A DNA stretch of 64,000 bases from Latrodectus hesperus (GCA_037975125.1 CM075857.1:23610310-23674309); one strand, 5' to 3'. Counted from the first letter of the stretch, positions 49,181 through 60,090 are shown. Made by a program: numbers and translations. Notes: a model not told the origin generated them from the letters alone.

Positions 49181-49713
49181 TTCGGCCAGACTGACATTAC
49201 AATTGTCCTCAATTTATGTAATAATACTAAATTACTAATTAATACAACAAATATTAACATTAAAAATTAAATTAAACACAGCAGATTAAATAAAATTATT
49301 AACTACATAACTAACATTTTTTCATTCACACAAACAAATACTGTAATTATAATCATTAATAATACACATCTTCCATTAAAAGTAGAAAATTATTATGTTA
49401 GATTACAAAAAAACTATAATAATATATAATACACTTTTTTCCACAAAAGTAATTCTTGATACAATTCTAATAAAACTACTTACAACAAAAGTTTAATAGA
49501 AAATAAATGAACTTAGGAATATTTAATCATTCACAGAATAAATTTAACAAATTTTCATAATACTTGATGAATACTTCAGTATACAGTAAATGATCTTTAA
49601 AGTTATTTATTTTTAGAGTCAATAGTTTATGATAAGTTCATTGTCTTTTAATTGCAACGTTTTCTTTAAATAAAATTGAAAAGATCTCACCATTTAGGAT
49701 CCCTCATTCAGCT

Positions 49714-49870
49714 TTAGTCCTTGCGAGTGGATCTATGTGGATTGCGTCTAGGGCTATAGTCCTCATCATCACTATTGGCACTATCGGTATCATCTTCATC
49801 CGAATCTGGTTCATTTAGCCATGGTTTTAGTTGACTAATGTGAGCTGTTGTTGCGTAGAAGTGGCCTTTC
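49714..49870 (-). pseudogene. Displaced C-terminal tail of Gypsy pol
   Basis: Downstream of about 49868, the conserved pol C-terminus continues in a different frame from the long ORF. It reads AHISQLKPWLNEPDSDEDD and ends, after an acidic stretch and a basic tail, at a TAA at 49714-49716. HxSQLKPW is the usual end of Gypsy integrase C-terminal regions. The long ORF instead leaves frame at AAAGGCC and ends in a short unrelated tail (STQQQLTLVN) at 49827. A one-base loss near 49865-49867 explains both. Whether it is a real mutation or an assembly error cannot be told here. Confidence 0.75.
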
Positions 49871-52800
49871 TTTTTTCTTCTAGCTGAGTCACACGGTAGA
49901 CATCGTTCGGCAATACCTCGGTAACAATAAGAGGGCCTCGGTACTTAAATTGTGTCTTCGTAGGTTGGCCTGAAGATTTCGGGGCTCTTTTCATTACGAC
50001 AATTTCTCCTCGTTCAAACGTCATTGCTCTACATCTCTTTTTATCATAATACTGCTTCATTTTTTGTTGACTTTCTTCTATTTGTCTTCGAGATTCTTCC
50101 TGCACTATAGATGGATCTTGCCAACTCTGAGCTTCTTCATCAGCTAACTTTCTCAAAATTCCATCGTTGAATCGTGGAGAATAACCATGGAGCAATTCAA
50201 ATGGTGTCTTGTTCGTTGACTTGTTTACAAAATTGTTCAAGTTTCTCTCAACTTCATGTATTTTAACATCCCAATCTTTGTGATTCTGATCTTCCATACC
50301 AGTTGTTATGGTAGACAATATTGTTCTATTAACTCTTTCAACCATTCCATTTGCACATGGTCGCTTCGTACAATTGAGTGTATGATGTATACCATTTTCA
50401 GTACAATATTGTTGAAATTGATGCGAAGTGAAACAAGTTCCTCGATCTGTTATTATTTTCTCAGGTAGACCATAAGTATTTACAAACTTTTTCAGAGCCT
50501 TCAGCACATGGGATGTTGACGTGCTCTTTACTGGAGTCAATTGGACAAATCTTGTGAAATTATCTATTATGACCAGAAGTTCTTGATTACCTTTAGAACT
50601 CTTAACAAAAGGTCCTAAATGATCCATATGTATAATTGAAAAAGGTTTACGACCTGCTTTAATTGGATTTAACAAGCCAGGCTGTTTTCCTGATGGCGTT
50701 TTGTTCATTAAACATTCAAAACATTTCGAAATGTGCCTTCGTACATAACGTTTCATGTAAGGAAACCAATACAATTCTCTTATCTTATTTACAGTTCTGT
50801 CAACAGAAAAATGTCCCATAAGATCATGGAATTTAATTACTGTACTCTTTCTCATATTCCTTGGAATAACATAGAGAAATTTTCCTTTTCCATTTTCATT
50901 TATGCACCTAAATAATCTATTTCTCTTAAAGATATAATTTCTTATAAGTTGTTTTTCTTCTTTTGTTCTATCCTGATCTTTTTTTCTGAATATTTCTATT
51001 AATTTTCGTATTTCTGGATCAGCCTGCTGTATCATCAATATTTGCTCATCTTCACTCAAGGTCAAACAAACTTCAAATTTTCTCTCAATAATACTGTGCA
51101 AAGTATCTTCTGGCTCTTCAACAGCTGCTCTGCTTAGTGCATCCACGTGTTTCATTCGTTCACCTGATCTATGCCGGATCTCAAAATCGTATTCTTGCAT
51201 GAGGTTAAACCATCTTGCCATCTGAGGATTTGATGACTTTTTAGCGTTTAAATACACGAGTACTTGACAGTCTGTAACGATTGTGAACTTTATTCCTATC
51301 AGAAACTGCCTTAACCTTTCTAATGTCCACACAATTGACATCAACTCTAATTTACTCGAATGGTACTTTTGTTCAGTTTCTGTAGTTTTCTTGCTAACGC
51401 AATAAACCATCCTCCAATTCCCTTTACTATCTCTTTGAAACAATATTCCGGCCAATCCAACTGAACTTGCATCACAATGTACCTCAGTTTCACTTTGAGG
51501 ATCATAATGAGCTAGGATCGGTGCTTTAATTAGATTACTTTTAAGTTCCTCGAAAGCCTCACTTTGCTCTTTTTCCCAAACAAACTTTGCATCTTTTTTC
51601 GTAAGTTCAGACAATGGTGCTGCCTTGAGAGAATACTTTGGAACAAATCTTCTAAAGAAACTAGTAAGCCCTAAAAATCTTTGGATGTCGTGCGTATTTT
51701 TCGGAATAGGAAATTTTTCAATAGCTGCTACTTTACGTGGTCCAGGTTTCAAACCATCTTTACTAAGTGTGAAACCGAGAAATTCAGTCTCTAATTTTCC
51801 AAATTCACATTTTGGTAATTTTAAAGTTAAATTGGCTTTTATTAAGCATTCAAATACTTCAGTAAGTTTTTGTATCATTTCGGTCCATGTTTTAGCTGGA
51901 ATCAATATATCATCTAAGTAGCACAGTACTTTTTTGTTGAATAATGGGCCCAAAACAAGATTCATGAGTCTTTGGAATTCTGCTGGAGCATTCGCCAATC
52001 CAAAGATCATTCGCTCAAATTGACCTGTATCGTCTGGAGTTATAAAAGCAGTTTTCAATTTTGCTTCTTCAGTCAATGGTAACTGTAAATAACCACTAGC
52101 TAAATCTAAAGTAGTATAAAATTGGCTTCCTCCCAGACATTCTAAAATGTCATCAATTTTAGGTAATGGAAATTTATCCTTTATTGTTTGAGAGTTTAAT
52201 TTCCTATAATCTATAACCAATCGCTGTTCCCCTGTCTTTTTCTTAACTAATAATACAGGACTGGAATAAGGAGATCTTGTATCTGAAACTATTCCATACC
52301 TCTTCCATTCGGATACAATTTCTTTTATTTGCTTCCTCTCTTCAGAGTTAGTTTTAAATGGTTTTTGAAAAATGGGCTTACTGCCCTCTATTTCTTTTAT
52401 GTCCATTTTGCATAAATTCGTGCAGCCTAACTCGTTTAAGTTTAAAGCAAAACAATCACGATACTTATTTAATAAATTCAAAAGTTCCAATTTTTTATCA
52501 CTTTCTAAGGATTTGTCGAAATTAATATCTTTCATTAAAATAGGAGACTTCTCTTTGTTAACTGTTATAACTTCAACTTTTTCATTATTACTTTTAACTT
52601 TATTAGATAGTATTAAGCTTTCCTCACTTACTTCCATTCCTCTACCTAAGCACTGTCCTTTCCTAATTTTTAAGTTAAATTCTTCTTTATTTATTACTGG
52701 TACAACTGTTTCACCGTTAACCACTTCAAGAATAGAATCGAAATTCTGTCCTATACTTTTGACTAAAACTGTTGCATTAACTATCGAATTTTCGGTTTCT

Positions 52801-53534
52801 TCAATTTTCGCTCTAATTAAATTAATTGAATTACTTTCGATTTCAGTTTCATTTAATGTTTTCAATTTAACTGTATTTTCCTTTAAATCTACTTGAATTT
52901 CTGAAAAAACATCGTCATTTGCGTATTTAAATTTTAGATTACCCCCAATACACGTAAAAGCAATGTATGGTAAATCTAACCATGTTCTACCTAAAATTAA
53001 ATCGCATGGTTGGGAATTATCTTCGACAATTAATAAGGGAATAAATTTTCCAACTACATCATCTACACGAATATTTACTACAGCTTTTCCAAGAGCTTTA
53101 GTTACTGGGTTATTTTGATTTCCAAAACCGAATAAATTACTGCTATCTGGGGTCATATTCAGATTCATTTTTATTGCAATACTTTCTCTTAAGAGGCAAC
53201 AGCTGCTTCCTGTATCAATTAATGCAACCATTTTATTTCCATAAATATAAGCATCTTTCAAGTAGTTCGTAGGCGCCAACAACGCACTTGAATCCGAATT
53301 GTTTTGACTGACAGATAAATTATTCCCCTCGCGCTTTTGATCGGTTTCAAACTTACACATTCGCTGAGAATGACCTACTTTTTTACATTTCTTACAGTAA
53401 GCTGAAGTCTTCGGCGCCGGGCATTCACGAGCTATATGACCATAATCATTACAATTAAAACATTTAAATTCCCCTTTTTCATTTCGAATATCCGAACTGA
53501 CTAGCCTTTTTTCGATTAACACCTTTATTTTCAC
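49827..53534 (-). CDS. pol: Gypsy pol polyprotein: nucleocapsid, protease, RT, RNase H, integrase
   Basis: Open for 1235 codons. The first codon in this span is GTG and there is no convincing independent start, so translation probably depends on gag. Two CCHC zinc knuckles lie at residues 25-38 and 47-60. The aspartic protease motif DTGS is at 107-110. RT follows, with RLVIDYRKLN, LDLASGYLQLPL and catalytic YLDD at 539-542. RNase H then has HCDASSVGLAG, KLELMSIVW and VDALSR. Integrase follows with an H2C2-type zinc region (FHDLMGH...KCFEC), then the DDE core with IHMDHLGPF, IITDRGTCFTS and NGMVERVNRTI, and a C-terminal GPL module. All catalytic residues are intact. The last residues are out of frame (see the displaced tail). 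The enzymes would process, copy and integrate the element; there is no env. Confidence 0.95.
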   Translation of the reverse strand: MKIKVLIEKRLVSSDIRNEKGEFKCFNCNDYGHIARECPAPKTSAYCKKCKKVGHSQRMCKFETDQKREGNNLSVSQNNSDSSALLAPTNYLKDAYIYGNKMVALIDTGSSCCLLRESIAIKMNLNMTPDSSNLFGFGNQNNPVTKALGKAVVNIRVDDVVGKFIPLLIVEDNSQPCDLILGRTWLDLPYIAFTCIGGNLKFKYANDDVFSEIQVDLKENTVKLKTLNETEIESNSINLIRAKIEETENSIVNATVLVKSIGQNFDSILEVVNGETVVPVINKEEFNLKIRKGQCLGRGMEVSEESLILSNKVKSNNEKVEVITVNKEKSPILMKDINFDKSLESDKKLELLNLLNKYRDCFALNLNELGCTNLCKMDIKEIEGSKPIFQKPFKTNSEERKQIKEIVSEWKRYGIVSDTRSPYSSPVLLVKKKTGEQRLVIDYRKLNSQTIKDKFPLPKIDDILECLGGSQFYTTLDLASGYLQLPLTEEAKLKTAFITPDDTGQFERMIFGLANAPAEFQRLMNLVLGPLFNKKVLCYLDDILIPAKTWTEMIQKLTEVFECLIKANLTLKLPKCEFGKLETEFLGFTLSKDGLKPGPRKVAAIEKFPIPKNTHDIQRFLGLTSFFRRFVPKYSLKAAPLSELTKKDAKFVWEKEQSEAFEELKSNLIKAPILAHYDPQSETEVHCDASSVGLAGILFQRDSKGNWRMVYCVSKKTTETEQKYHSSKLELMSIVWTLERLRQFLIGIKFTIVTDCQVLVYLNAKKSSNPQMARWFNLMQEYDFEIRHRSGERMKHVDALSRAAVEEPEDTLHSIIERKFEVCLTLSEDEQILMIQQADPEIRKLIEIFRKKDQDRTKEEKQLIRNYIFKRNRLFRCINENGKGKFLYVIPRNMRKSTVIKFHDLMGHFSVDRTVNKIRELYWFPYMKRYVRRHISKCFECLMNKTPSGKQPGLLNPIKAGRKPFSIIHMDHLGPFVKSSKGNQELLVIIDNFTRFVQLTPVKSTSTSHVLKALKKFVNTYGLPEKIITDRGTCFTSHQFQQYCTENGIHHTLNCTKRPCANGMVERVNRTILSTITTGMEDQNHKDWDVKIHEVERNLNNFVNKSTNKTPFELLHGYSPRFNDGILRKLADEEAQSWQDPSIVQEESRRQIEESQQKMKQYYDKKRCRAMTFERGEIVVMKRAPKSSGQPTKTQFKYRGPLIVTEVLPNDVYRVTQLEEKRKATSTQQQLTLVN

Positions 53535-54435
53535 TAAACGGAAATGATTTCTTTTCTACCTGAAATTTATCATTACGAGAATTATAATTCGATGAGTTTC
53601 TTAATTTAAAACTGTTAATAGATCGAACATTATCATAATTATCCAATTTATCGGCTAACTGGTCTGGAGAATTAATTTTAGGCCATTCATCTATAAAATG
53701 TTCCCGAGTTGTTGAATTTACTTGTTTCTTTAATTGTTCAGTAATAATTAAATTTTTTAAACTATTAAAATCTGAAATCTCGAGTCCCGTTATCCATTCC
53801 TCAAAATAATTTTGTAATTCGAATGAATAATCCTTCCATGTACTTTCTGCATTTTTAACATGATTTAAAAATTTTAATCTAAACTTATCAGCACTTAACT
53901 TATATCTCTTAAGCAATAAAGATTTTACATATTTATAATTATTTGCATTATCTTCGTCTTCACGCGCTATAAGTTGCGTAATTTCATATGGGAGCAGTCC
54001 CAATAATTGTGACACCCAATACTCTTCATTCAACCCAATTCGTCTTGCCTGCCGTTCAAATAAAACTAAATAAAAATTTATATCCCCATCTTTAATTTTA
54101 TATTCGTGCATTAACTTTCGAAAATCTATGTGTACGTTTCTACTTTCATCGTTGCTACTTATATCTGAAATATTTACATTTTGAACTCTATTTTCGATAC
54201 GCAAACGTTCAAGTTCATGTTCACGGTCAGCCAACGTTTTGGCGGCTATTTCTGATGCAATTCGATCTTCAGTAATCCTACTTAATAAGCTCTTACTAAA
54301 CTCTTCATCATACGTCTCTGATTCCGTTATAATACGTTTTAAATCAATTATTTTAGCATCTTCAGGTACGGAGAGACCTAATTCTGTTGCTAATTCTATT
54401 AAATCTACTTTTTTAGCCTTCCCCCAAAATGCCAT
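53479..54435 (-). CDS. gag: Gypsy gag (capsid-like) protein
   Basis: 318 codons from an ATG at 54435. The N-terminus (KVDLIELATELGLSV...IIDLKRII, residues about 9-36) resembles a SAP-like helix pair. A charged, probably coiled-coil segment (about 60-85) follows, then a capsid-like helical region with YLVLFERQARRIGLNEEYW and LLGLLPYEI, as in arthropod Gypsy gag proteins. The zinc knuckles normally ending gag lie in the overlapping pol frame instead. Gag and pol overlap by 56 bp and pol is in the +1 frame. The overlap contains CGAAAAAAGG, and removal of one A from the A6 run would put both in one frame. Either this is a recoding site or a one-base indel has split a single gag-pol ORF. The protein would form the cytoplasmic particle. 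Confidence 0.9.
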   Translation of the reverse strand: MAFWGKAKKVDLIELATELGLSVPEDAKIIDLKRIITESETYDEEFSKSLLSRITEDRIASEIAAKTLADREHELERLRIENRVQNVNISDISSNDESRNVHIDFRKLMHEYKIKDGDINFYLVLFERQARRIGLNEEYWVSQLLGLLPYEITQLIAREDEDNANNYKYVKSLLLKRYKLSADKFRLKFLNHVKNAESTWKDYSFELQNYFEEWITGLEISDFNSLKNLIITEQLKKQVNSTTREHFIDEWPKINSPDQLADKLDNYDNVRSINSFKLRNSSNYNSRNDKFQVEKKSFPFSENKGVNRKKASQFGYSK

Positions 54436-54710
54436 ACTTTACAAATTATAATACTTAATTACTTTATACATAAAAATAATTTATATCAATAACGAAATTA
54501 TTACTTTTACTTCACCCAAAACGAAAATAATTGTTTCTTTAAAAACGAAATTACTTTTTGCAAACGAAATTAAGAAAATACTTTATACTTATACTCAAAA
54601 TTCTTAAATATCGTTTACTACTTCAAAATACGTTACTTAATACGTTAATATACATTTCGAAACGAAACAATTAAAATTCGCCTACCTCAATTCCGAAAGC
54701 GTCGCGAGTT

Positions 54711-54727
54711 ATATCCCTCTTCTGATT
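54711..54727 (-). other. Putative primer binding site
   Basis: Immediately after the 5' LTR the minus strand reads AATCAGAAGAGGGAT. This resembles the complement of an arthropod tRNA-Leu 3' end (TCAGAAGTGGGA from memory) with one mismatch. The assignment is an inference. Confidence 0.5.
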
Positions 54728-54987
54728 TGTTATCGGTTTCATACTATTTGTCAGATGACGAGTGAGTAGCTTAGGAGGGGAAGGAAGAAGTTCTTATAAA
54801 TTTACTAATATTTAAAGGTTTATTTACAGAATATTTACAGATTATCTTTAAGGTAGCTCCTTCATAGTGAGCTCCTTCTTACAATCTCCTTCTCTCTTAC
54901 TTCTACACACCTCTCAACATGACCTCTTAAACACTGCCATCTAGTGGCCACTCATTTTTTAAGTAATAATACAGCTTGATGCTAACA
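54728..54987 (-). repeat. Gypsy 5' LTR
   Basis: 260 bp, TG...CA in element orientation. An AATAAA polyadenylation signal lies within it (54819-54824 on the opposite strand). Confidence 0.95.
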
Positions 54988-54991
54988 TATG
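54988..54991 (+). repeat. Gypsy element target-site duplication (right), TATG
   Basis: Matches 48916-48919. Confidence 0.85.
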
Positions 54992-57569
54992 TTATATATT
55001 TTATGCTTAGAAAATCAGTATTAATTTTAAATTTCAAGTTAGATAATTAATCATATACTAAAATTAAAACTAAAAATAAAATAAATACTATATGTAATTA
55101 ATTATACAATTTGAAAGTGAAGAATATAATCTTAATCTAAGCTTCGAAGTACTTAATCATTACGATTAATATATTGGTTTTTAATTATTGCAGTAATTAT
55201 CTTCGTTATTTTAAAGTACGATCAAATGAATAATTTGCGAATAATTTAGGCCCTCACAAATTTTAACCTGATAAAATGGAAGAAATATTTAAAAATATGA
55301 TCACAAGTAACTCTGTAAATCCTTCAAACAAAAAACAAATTAAGCTGTTATCTCGATATTTAAATTCAATAAGTATTTATATTGAAACTTGTTTTGTACT
55401 AACATATTTTACCAAAAATATTTATATATTTATAAAAAATACAATAGATTCTTCGATATAAAAATACACACTTACAAACAATACTATTTTACTTTAAGTA
55501 TAAAGTTAAATAGTTCGAGATAAAAATTATTAAGTAGTTAAATAGTATATTTATTTATTTATTTAAAAAATCTCAATTTAAACTTTAATTTGTCTATTTA
55601 AAGTAATCTTATTGTGAAATAAAATACAACTTAAAATAAGTAATAACAATACAATATTTTTTATTATTTTATTGAAAAATGAAGTGTTATTGAAATGAAC
55701 AGCAATTTGTAAAGATTTCAAAAATAAAACAAAATTTGAAACGAACTGGCTGATAAATTGCTTATATTTTTGTTTATTAAAAAGAGAACAAAGAATTAAT
55801 TTTGAAAAATCACATTTTTTTTAAGAATATGCTATAAAACAAATGACATTTTTCAAATATTTAAATGTTTATTTAAATGCAATAAATTAGTAAGCAATAT
55901 TTCAAAAATTATATATTATTCAGAGAAACAGTCGTTTCAGATAGACTAGAAATGGTTATTTTTTTATATTTCTTAACATTTTCATTAAATGTAGATTTTC
56001 TTTTTATCACAAGAATTAAAACATAGAGACTTATAAATGAATTTATAATGGATAAGAATTATAGTTATAAAAATATCTCTCATAATGAAGTAGTTCATTA
56101 ACTCGACAAGCTCAATAATTTATGGTCTTTATCTAACTATTTTTTTTTAATTTATTGATTATCTCGCTGAGATTTCAATTACTTATTTATGCTTGTGTTC
56201 TCCTTTGATTTAATTCAAGAGTATCTTCTTAATCAATAGTTCCTGCCATACTACTATGAAGAGAAAATGACGGAGGAAAGAATAAGATAAGAAAAACAAA
56301 TTTTTCACAGAGCTAGTTCAGATTACTTATCGCGATATGGTCAGATGCTTCATTCCTCTTACGAGAGCCTCTCGAGAGAGAGATTTCTTTTCACTTCTTG
56401 GTTTTAAAGAAACAAAGTACCCCATGTCTCATTAAACCTTTATTAAAAGTTAACCCCATCAAGCTAATGAAGTTTATGGAGTCATAGTGAACTTTTTTTG
56501 AATATTTATTAACTAGAGCTTACATCTATGGAACTCTCTAGATTCAGTTAAAGTTTAGGTAACTTGAAACAAAGACAAAATATGTAATTTGCATATCATT
56601 AACAGAAATTTTGTATCTTATAAATGATTTTTATTATCGTTTATCATTAATTTTCCGCGAATTATTTTTGCAATAATCAAATTCAAATTATTTGTATAAT
56701 GTATTTTTAATTTTTGTGAAATTAATGTTTTTTATAAGTCAATTAAAAATATTAGCTTTTTTTAATTTTTTATTGGTAAAGAAATTTTAATTTAACAATA
56801 AAAATATTTCAAAATATATTTATACAAATTTTAATCACAATTATACTTAAATTTATTCACTTTCAAAAACTTTTACTATATTTCAAAATAATTTGATCTA
56901 AATAATATTATTAAGCTTCAATTATGTATAGATGAATTATTAAGATTTCTTATACTAAGCAGATTGCAAAAATTTAAAACATTCCTTAGATTTATAGTAA
57001 GTTTTGTATTAAAGAATACTAAAATGTAAAGAAATTTTGTGCTGTGTACATAATATTTGAAGAAAGAAAAATTCACTTAAAATATTTGAAACACTACTTG
57101 ATTCCATCAGCTAAATCCATCAGCTAAAGTTTCATAAATAAAAAGTACGATTTGTTATAAAAAATTATAATTGAAACTTATTATCATGTAAACTTTATTG
57201 TCCAATTTTTTTTATTTATTAGTACATTTGTCTTGAATTTAAGTTACTCTATTTTTTTATTTTTACTCTATTTTATCAAATAAAACATGCATTTTAAATG
57301 TAAATTTAAAGCCTTTATTTTCTAATTTTACTTACCATTAAGAACATTGCATTATAAATCAAATTATCGAATATCATGCAAATATTCATGTGATTGTAAA
57401 CAAATTAATACAATTTGTTTAGATTTTGAGTTAAAATATATTCCAAATATTTAATAAAATAATAATTAAATGCAAAAAAATTTTCTAGTTGTCACTTAAT
57501 GAGCAAAATTTTGTTAATTCTAATGACATTTTAAATTTTGTTGTTGATTTTTCTACGACAAATATTTAA

Positions 57570-57580
<11 letters not shown>
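54992..57580. other. AT-rich DNA without recognisable genes
   Basis: Contains dispersed repeat C copy 2 (55935-56008) and a modestly GC-richer stretch at 56280-56470. A 61-codon frame at 55276-55461 is AT-driven. Confidence 0.55.
55935..56008 (+). repeat. Diverged dispersed repeat C, copy 2
   Basis: Aligns with 48361-48440 in the same orientation. Confidence 0.55.
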
Positions 57581-57740
<160 letters not shown>

Positions 57741-57747
57741 ATAAAAT

Positions 57748-58788
57748 TCTCGTGTCACAGTTTTCGTTGCCATACTCCTCCGAAACGGCTTGACCGATTT
57801 TGATGAAATTTTTTGTGCTTATCCGGTATCTATGAGAATCGGCCAACATCTATTTTTCATCCCCCTAAATGTTAGGGTAGTACAACCCTAAATTTTTTTT
57901 ATTTTTTTGGTTAGTTCTGTAAGTTCCTAATAGATGGCGGTTTAGCATCTAAGTTGCACAGGTATTCGGCAGATGGCGACGTGTTTATTTTTCTAGATTA
58001 TACCATCTTCGAGAAAATTATCGTGCGCGCGCAAGCGCGTGGTTAAATATAGAATTTACATATATTTTCATGATGTATAATGATACTATAAAAATTTTTC
58101 GTGAATCATTTTCATAATTATACTTTGTATTGTATTATTATTGTGCAGTATTCAGTTTGAATATTTTTAATATTATAAATAGTAAAATAAAATTTTATTT
58201 ATTACTGTTTTTCTCTACTAATTTTCATACCATCTCGAAAATATGTAAGTATTTCTTGATAGCCATTTATTATTTTTTATTTTTATTTTATAATTTGATA
58301 ATTATTAATTTATTCAGTAGAACATTTTGATCTAATTTATTTATTCAAATGATAAATTCTTTTAATTTTTTTTATTTCAGTATAATGCCGCGGAAAAAAT
58401 TTTTAGTTTTAATATAATATAAAATTAAAATAATAATAGTTCGATGTCAATGTTATCTACCTTATTTATAACAATTTATTTTTAGATGTCTTTAATTTAT
58501 ATAGTATTTTTATAAGTAAGTCACTGATTACAAACTATAATTTAATATAAGATGAATAAAATGTAAATTCAGAAAGTATATGTTGATTTGTGCTTAATTT
58601 CAAAATTTCGATACTTTACCTATTACTATTAAATTTTGGTGAAACGTTTTATTTTTAATCTCCTATGAATGAACCTATTCTAAATTTTTTTAGAAAATAT
58701 TAATTTGATTGAACCCAAGAATTAGTAAAAAATTGATTCAATGTATTTTAAAAACTCAGCCACTGCAACGCGTGGCTGGGTCAGCTTG
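57748..58788 (+). mobile_element. Non-autonomous Helitron-like element
   Basis: The left end starts TCTCGTGTCACAGTTTTCG followed by CATACTCCTCCGAAACGGC, a block I recognise from arthropod Helitron 5' ends. The right end has a 7-bp stem hairpin (CAGCCAC 58757-58763, GTGGCTG 58772-58778) placed 10 nt before CAGCTTG and a flanking T, as in the 3' end of Helitrons. The terminal tetranucleotide is CTTG instead of the usual CTRR. There are no TIRs, no target duplication and no Rep/helicase ORF. It is about 1.04 kb, with TA tracts on both sides. Confidence 0.7.
58757..58778 (+). other. Helitron 3' terminal hairpin
   Basis: Perfect 7-bp stem CAGCCAC/GTGGCTG with an 8-nt loop, located 10 nt before the element's 3' end. 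Confidence 0.75.

Positions 58789-58861
<73 letters not shown>
58789..58861. repeat. (TA)n microsatellite
   Basis: About 70 bp of TA directly after the Helitron-like element. Confidence 0.97.
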
Positions 58862-58863
<2 letters not shown>

Positions 58864-58901
58864 AAGTATTCGTATATATGTAAAGTACGTATGAGCCCCT
58901 A

Positions 58902-59070
58902 ACTGTCATACCATTCACAGAAAGTGAATGAAACTTGGTCATAAGGTATTTTGTGGTATACGTTCAAGAATTATAGGGAAAACAACAGTGTCCCTCTAAC
59001 AGTTACAGAGAAAAATTTTTAAATATCAAATGGCAACACCATTTGCTTTGTATTGGAGTGTGACTTCCAT
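58902..59070 (+). repeat. Long terminal inverted repeat, left
   Basis: About 170 bp. Pairs with 60420-60590 with moderate divergence and extends into the last coding bases. Confidence 0.75.
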
Positions 59071-60090
59071 TACATGAAACCTTGAATAACATTCACACGG
59101 CAATTGTAGCAGGATAATCACTTTCGGAAGATAGGTTAAAAGTCGCAGTTCTGATAGCATCGTTCAAATCAGGTGCAGTTTGCGGGTGAAACTGATACAC
59201 TTTGGATTTCAAATATCCTTACAACCAGAAATCCATTCGTGTCAGATCCGGAGACTTTGGTGTCCACCGAAACGGGAAATGACGAAAGATAACTCTGTCA
59301 GCAAACTGTTAACTTAATACAGGTTTGATTGAAGACCCTACATGTGGAAGAGCGCCATCTTGCATCCACAGAATTTCAAATAGAGCATTTTACCGTTGTA
59401 ATACTGGAATCGAATAACGATCTTCTGATAGCGAGCACTCGTTAATGTACACGTTTGCAGATCACCGGCAATAACCTCTTCAAAAAAGTAAGTGCCGAGG
59501 CTGAACGTACTAGTCGTACCACACAACGCAATCATTGTTTCCTCGTGTAATGAACGGGCAAACACATCAGGTGGACAATGTTCTGTCCAATGCACACAGA
59601 TTTTCCGATTCACGTTACCAGTTAATAAGAAATGCGCCTCATCTGTCCGCAAAATGCGTAAAGGCCAGCTGCTATATTCATCGAACTGGATTAGGAATTT
59701 ATTTGCAAACTCCAGCCATAATTGATAGTCTCCCGCTTCCAAAATCTGGATACACTGAAATCGATATGGAAATATGTTTAGAACAGAGTGCAAAATCTTG
59801 CGGATAGTTAAATTCGGCAGATTCAAAACACGTAAAACACAACATGCACTTGCAGGACAAATTGTGCATATCGTTGATGAACTTCTGCAACAACTTCCTT
59901 AGGAATGTAAGTTCAACCAGTGTAACCAAGTTCTTCAAATTTATAAATTGTCACGTAAAGCTTTGACAATGCCCGGGTTTCGCCGTAATCCATGATTTCT
60001 GCGGTAAACACGAAATGTCTCGTCCGCATTTTGTCCATTCAGGTAATAAATCTTTAGAATTTCAGCATGTTTTTTCTCTGGAAGCGGCAT
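59026..60090 (-). pseudogene. Mariner-type transposase with DUF4817-like N-terminus, frameshifted
   Basis: The ATG at 60090 opens MPLPEKKHAEILKIYYLNGQ, the N-terminal helix-turn-helix widely annotated as DUF4817 in arthropod transposases, ending at YRRNHGLRR. After frame breaks near 59950-59820, a 162-codon segment (59826-59338) holds PNLTIRKILHSVLNIFPYRF, the first catalytic motif RTDEAHF and FSLGTYFFEEV. The second motif, QDGALPH, lies near 59360, and SPDLTRMDFWL near 59250 carries the third acidic residue. Stops interrupt FWL-GYLKSKVYQFHPQ and the C-terminus, and the last frame ends at 59026. All three catalytic acids are visible but frameshifts and stops kill the protein. In this family it binds the TIRs and inserts at TA. 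Confidence 0.82.

Larger units (their letters stand above)
48920..54987 (-). mobile_element. Ty3/Gypsy LTR retrotransposon, nearly intact
   Basis: A 6,068-bp element on the minus strand with LTRs of 260 bp (54728-54987, 5') and 261 bp (48920-49180, 3'). The LTRs start TG and end CA in element orientation and are flanked by a 4-bp TATG duplication. They differ by three substitutions and one 1-bp indel, so the insertion is recent. The order gag, nucleocapsid, protease, RT, RNase H, integrase is that of Ty3/Gypsy (Metaviridae). There is no envelope gene. A tRNA-Leu-like primer site follows the 5' LTR. No clear polypurine tract precedes the 3' LTR. Two one-base frame breaks are seen. Confidence 0.95.

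Noticed and set aside
52372..52896. A 174-codon plus-strand frame, and other plus-strand frames across 50.2-54.5 kb
   Set aside because: They are antisense shadows of the Gypsy gag and pol genes.
56400..56470. A further SINE tail
   Set aside because: Only a short TGTCTCATTAAACC-like match to the 17.6-kb SINE is seen; too little to support.
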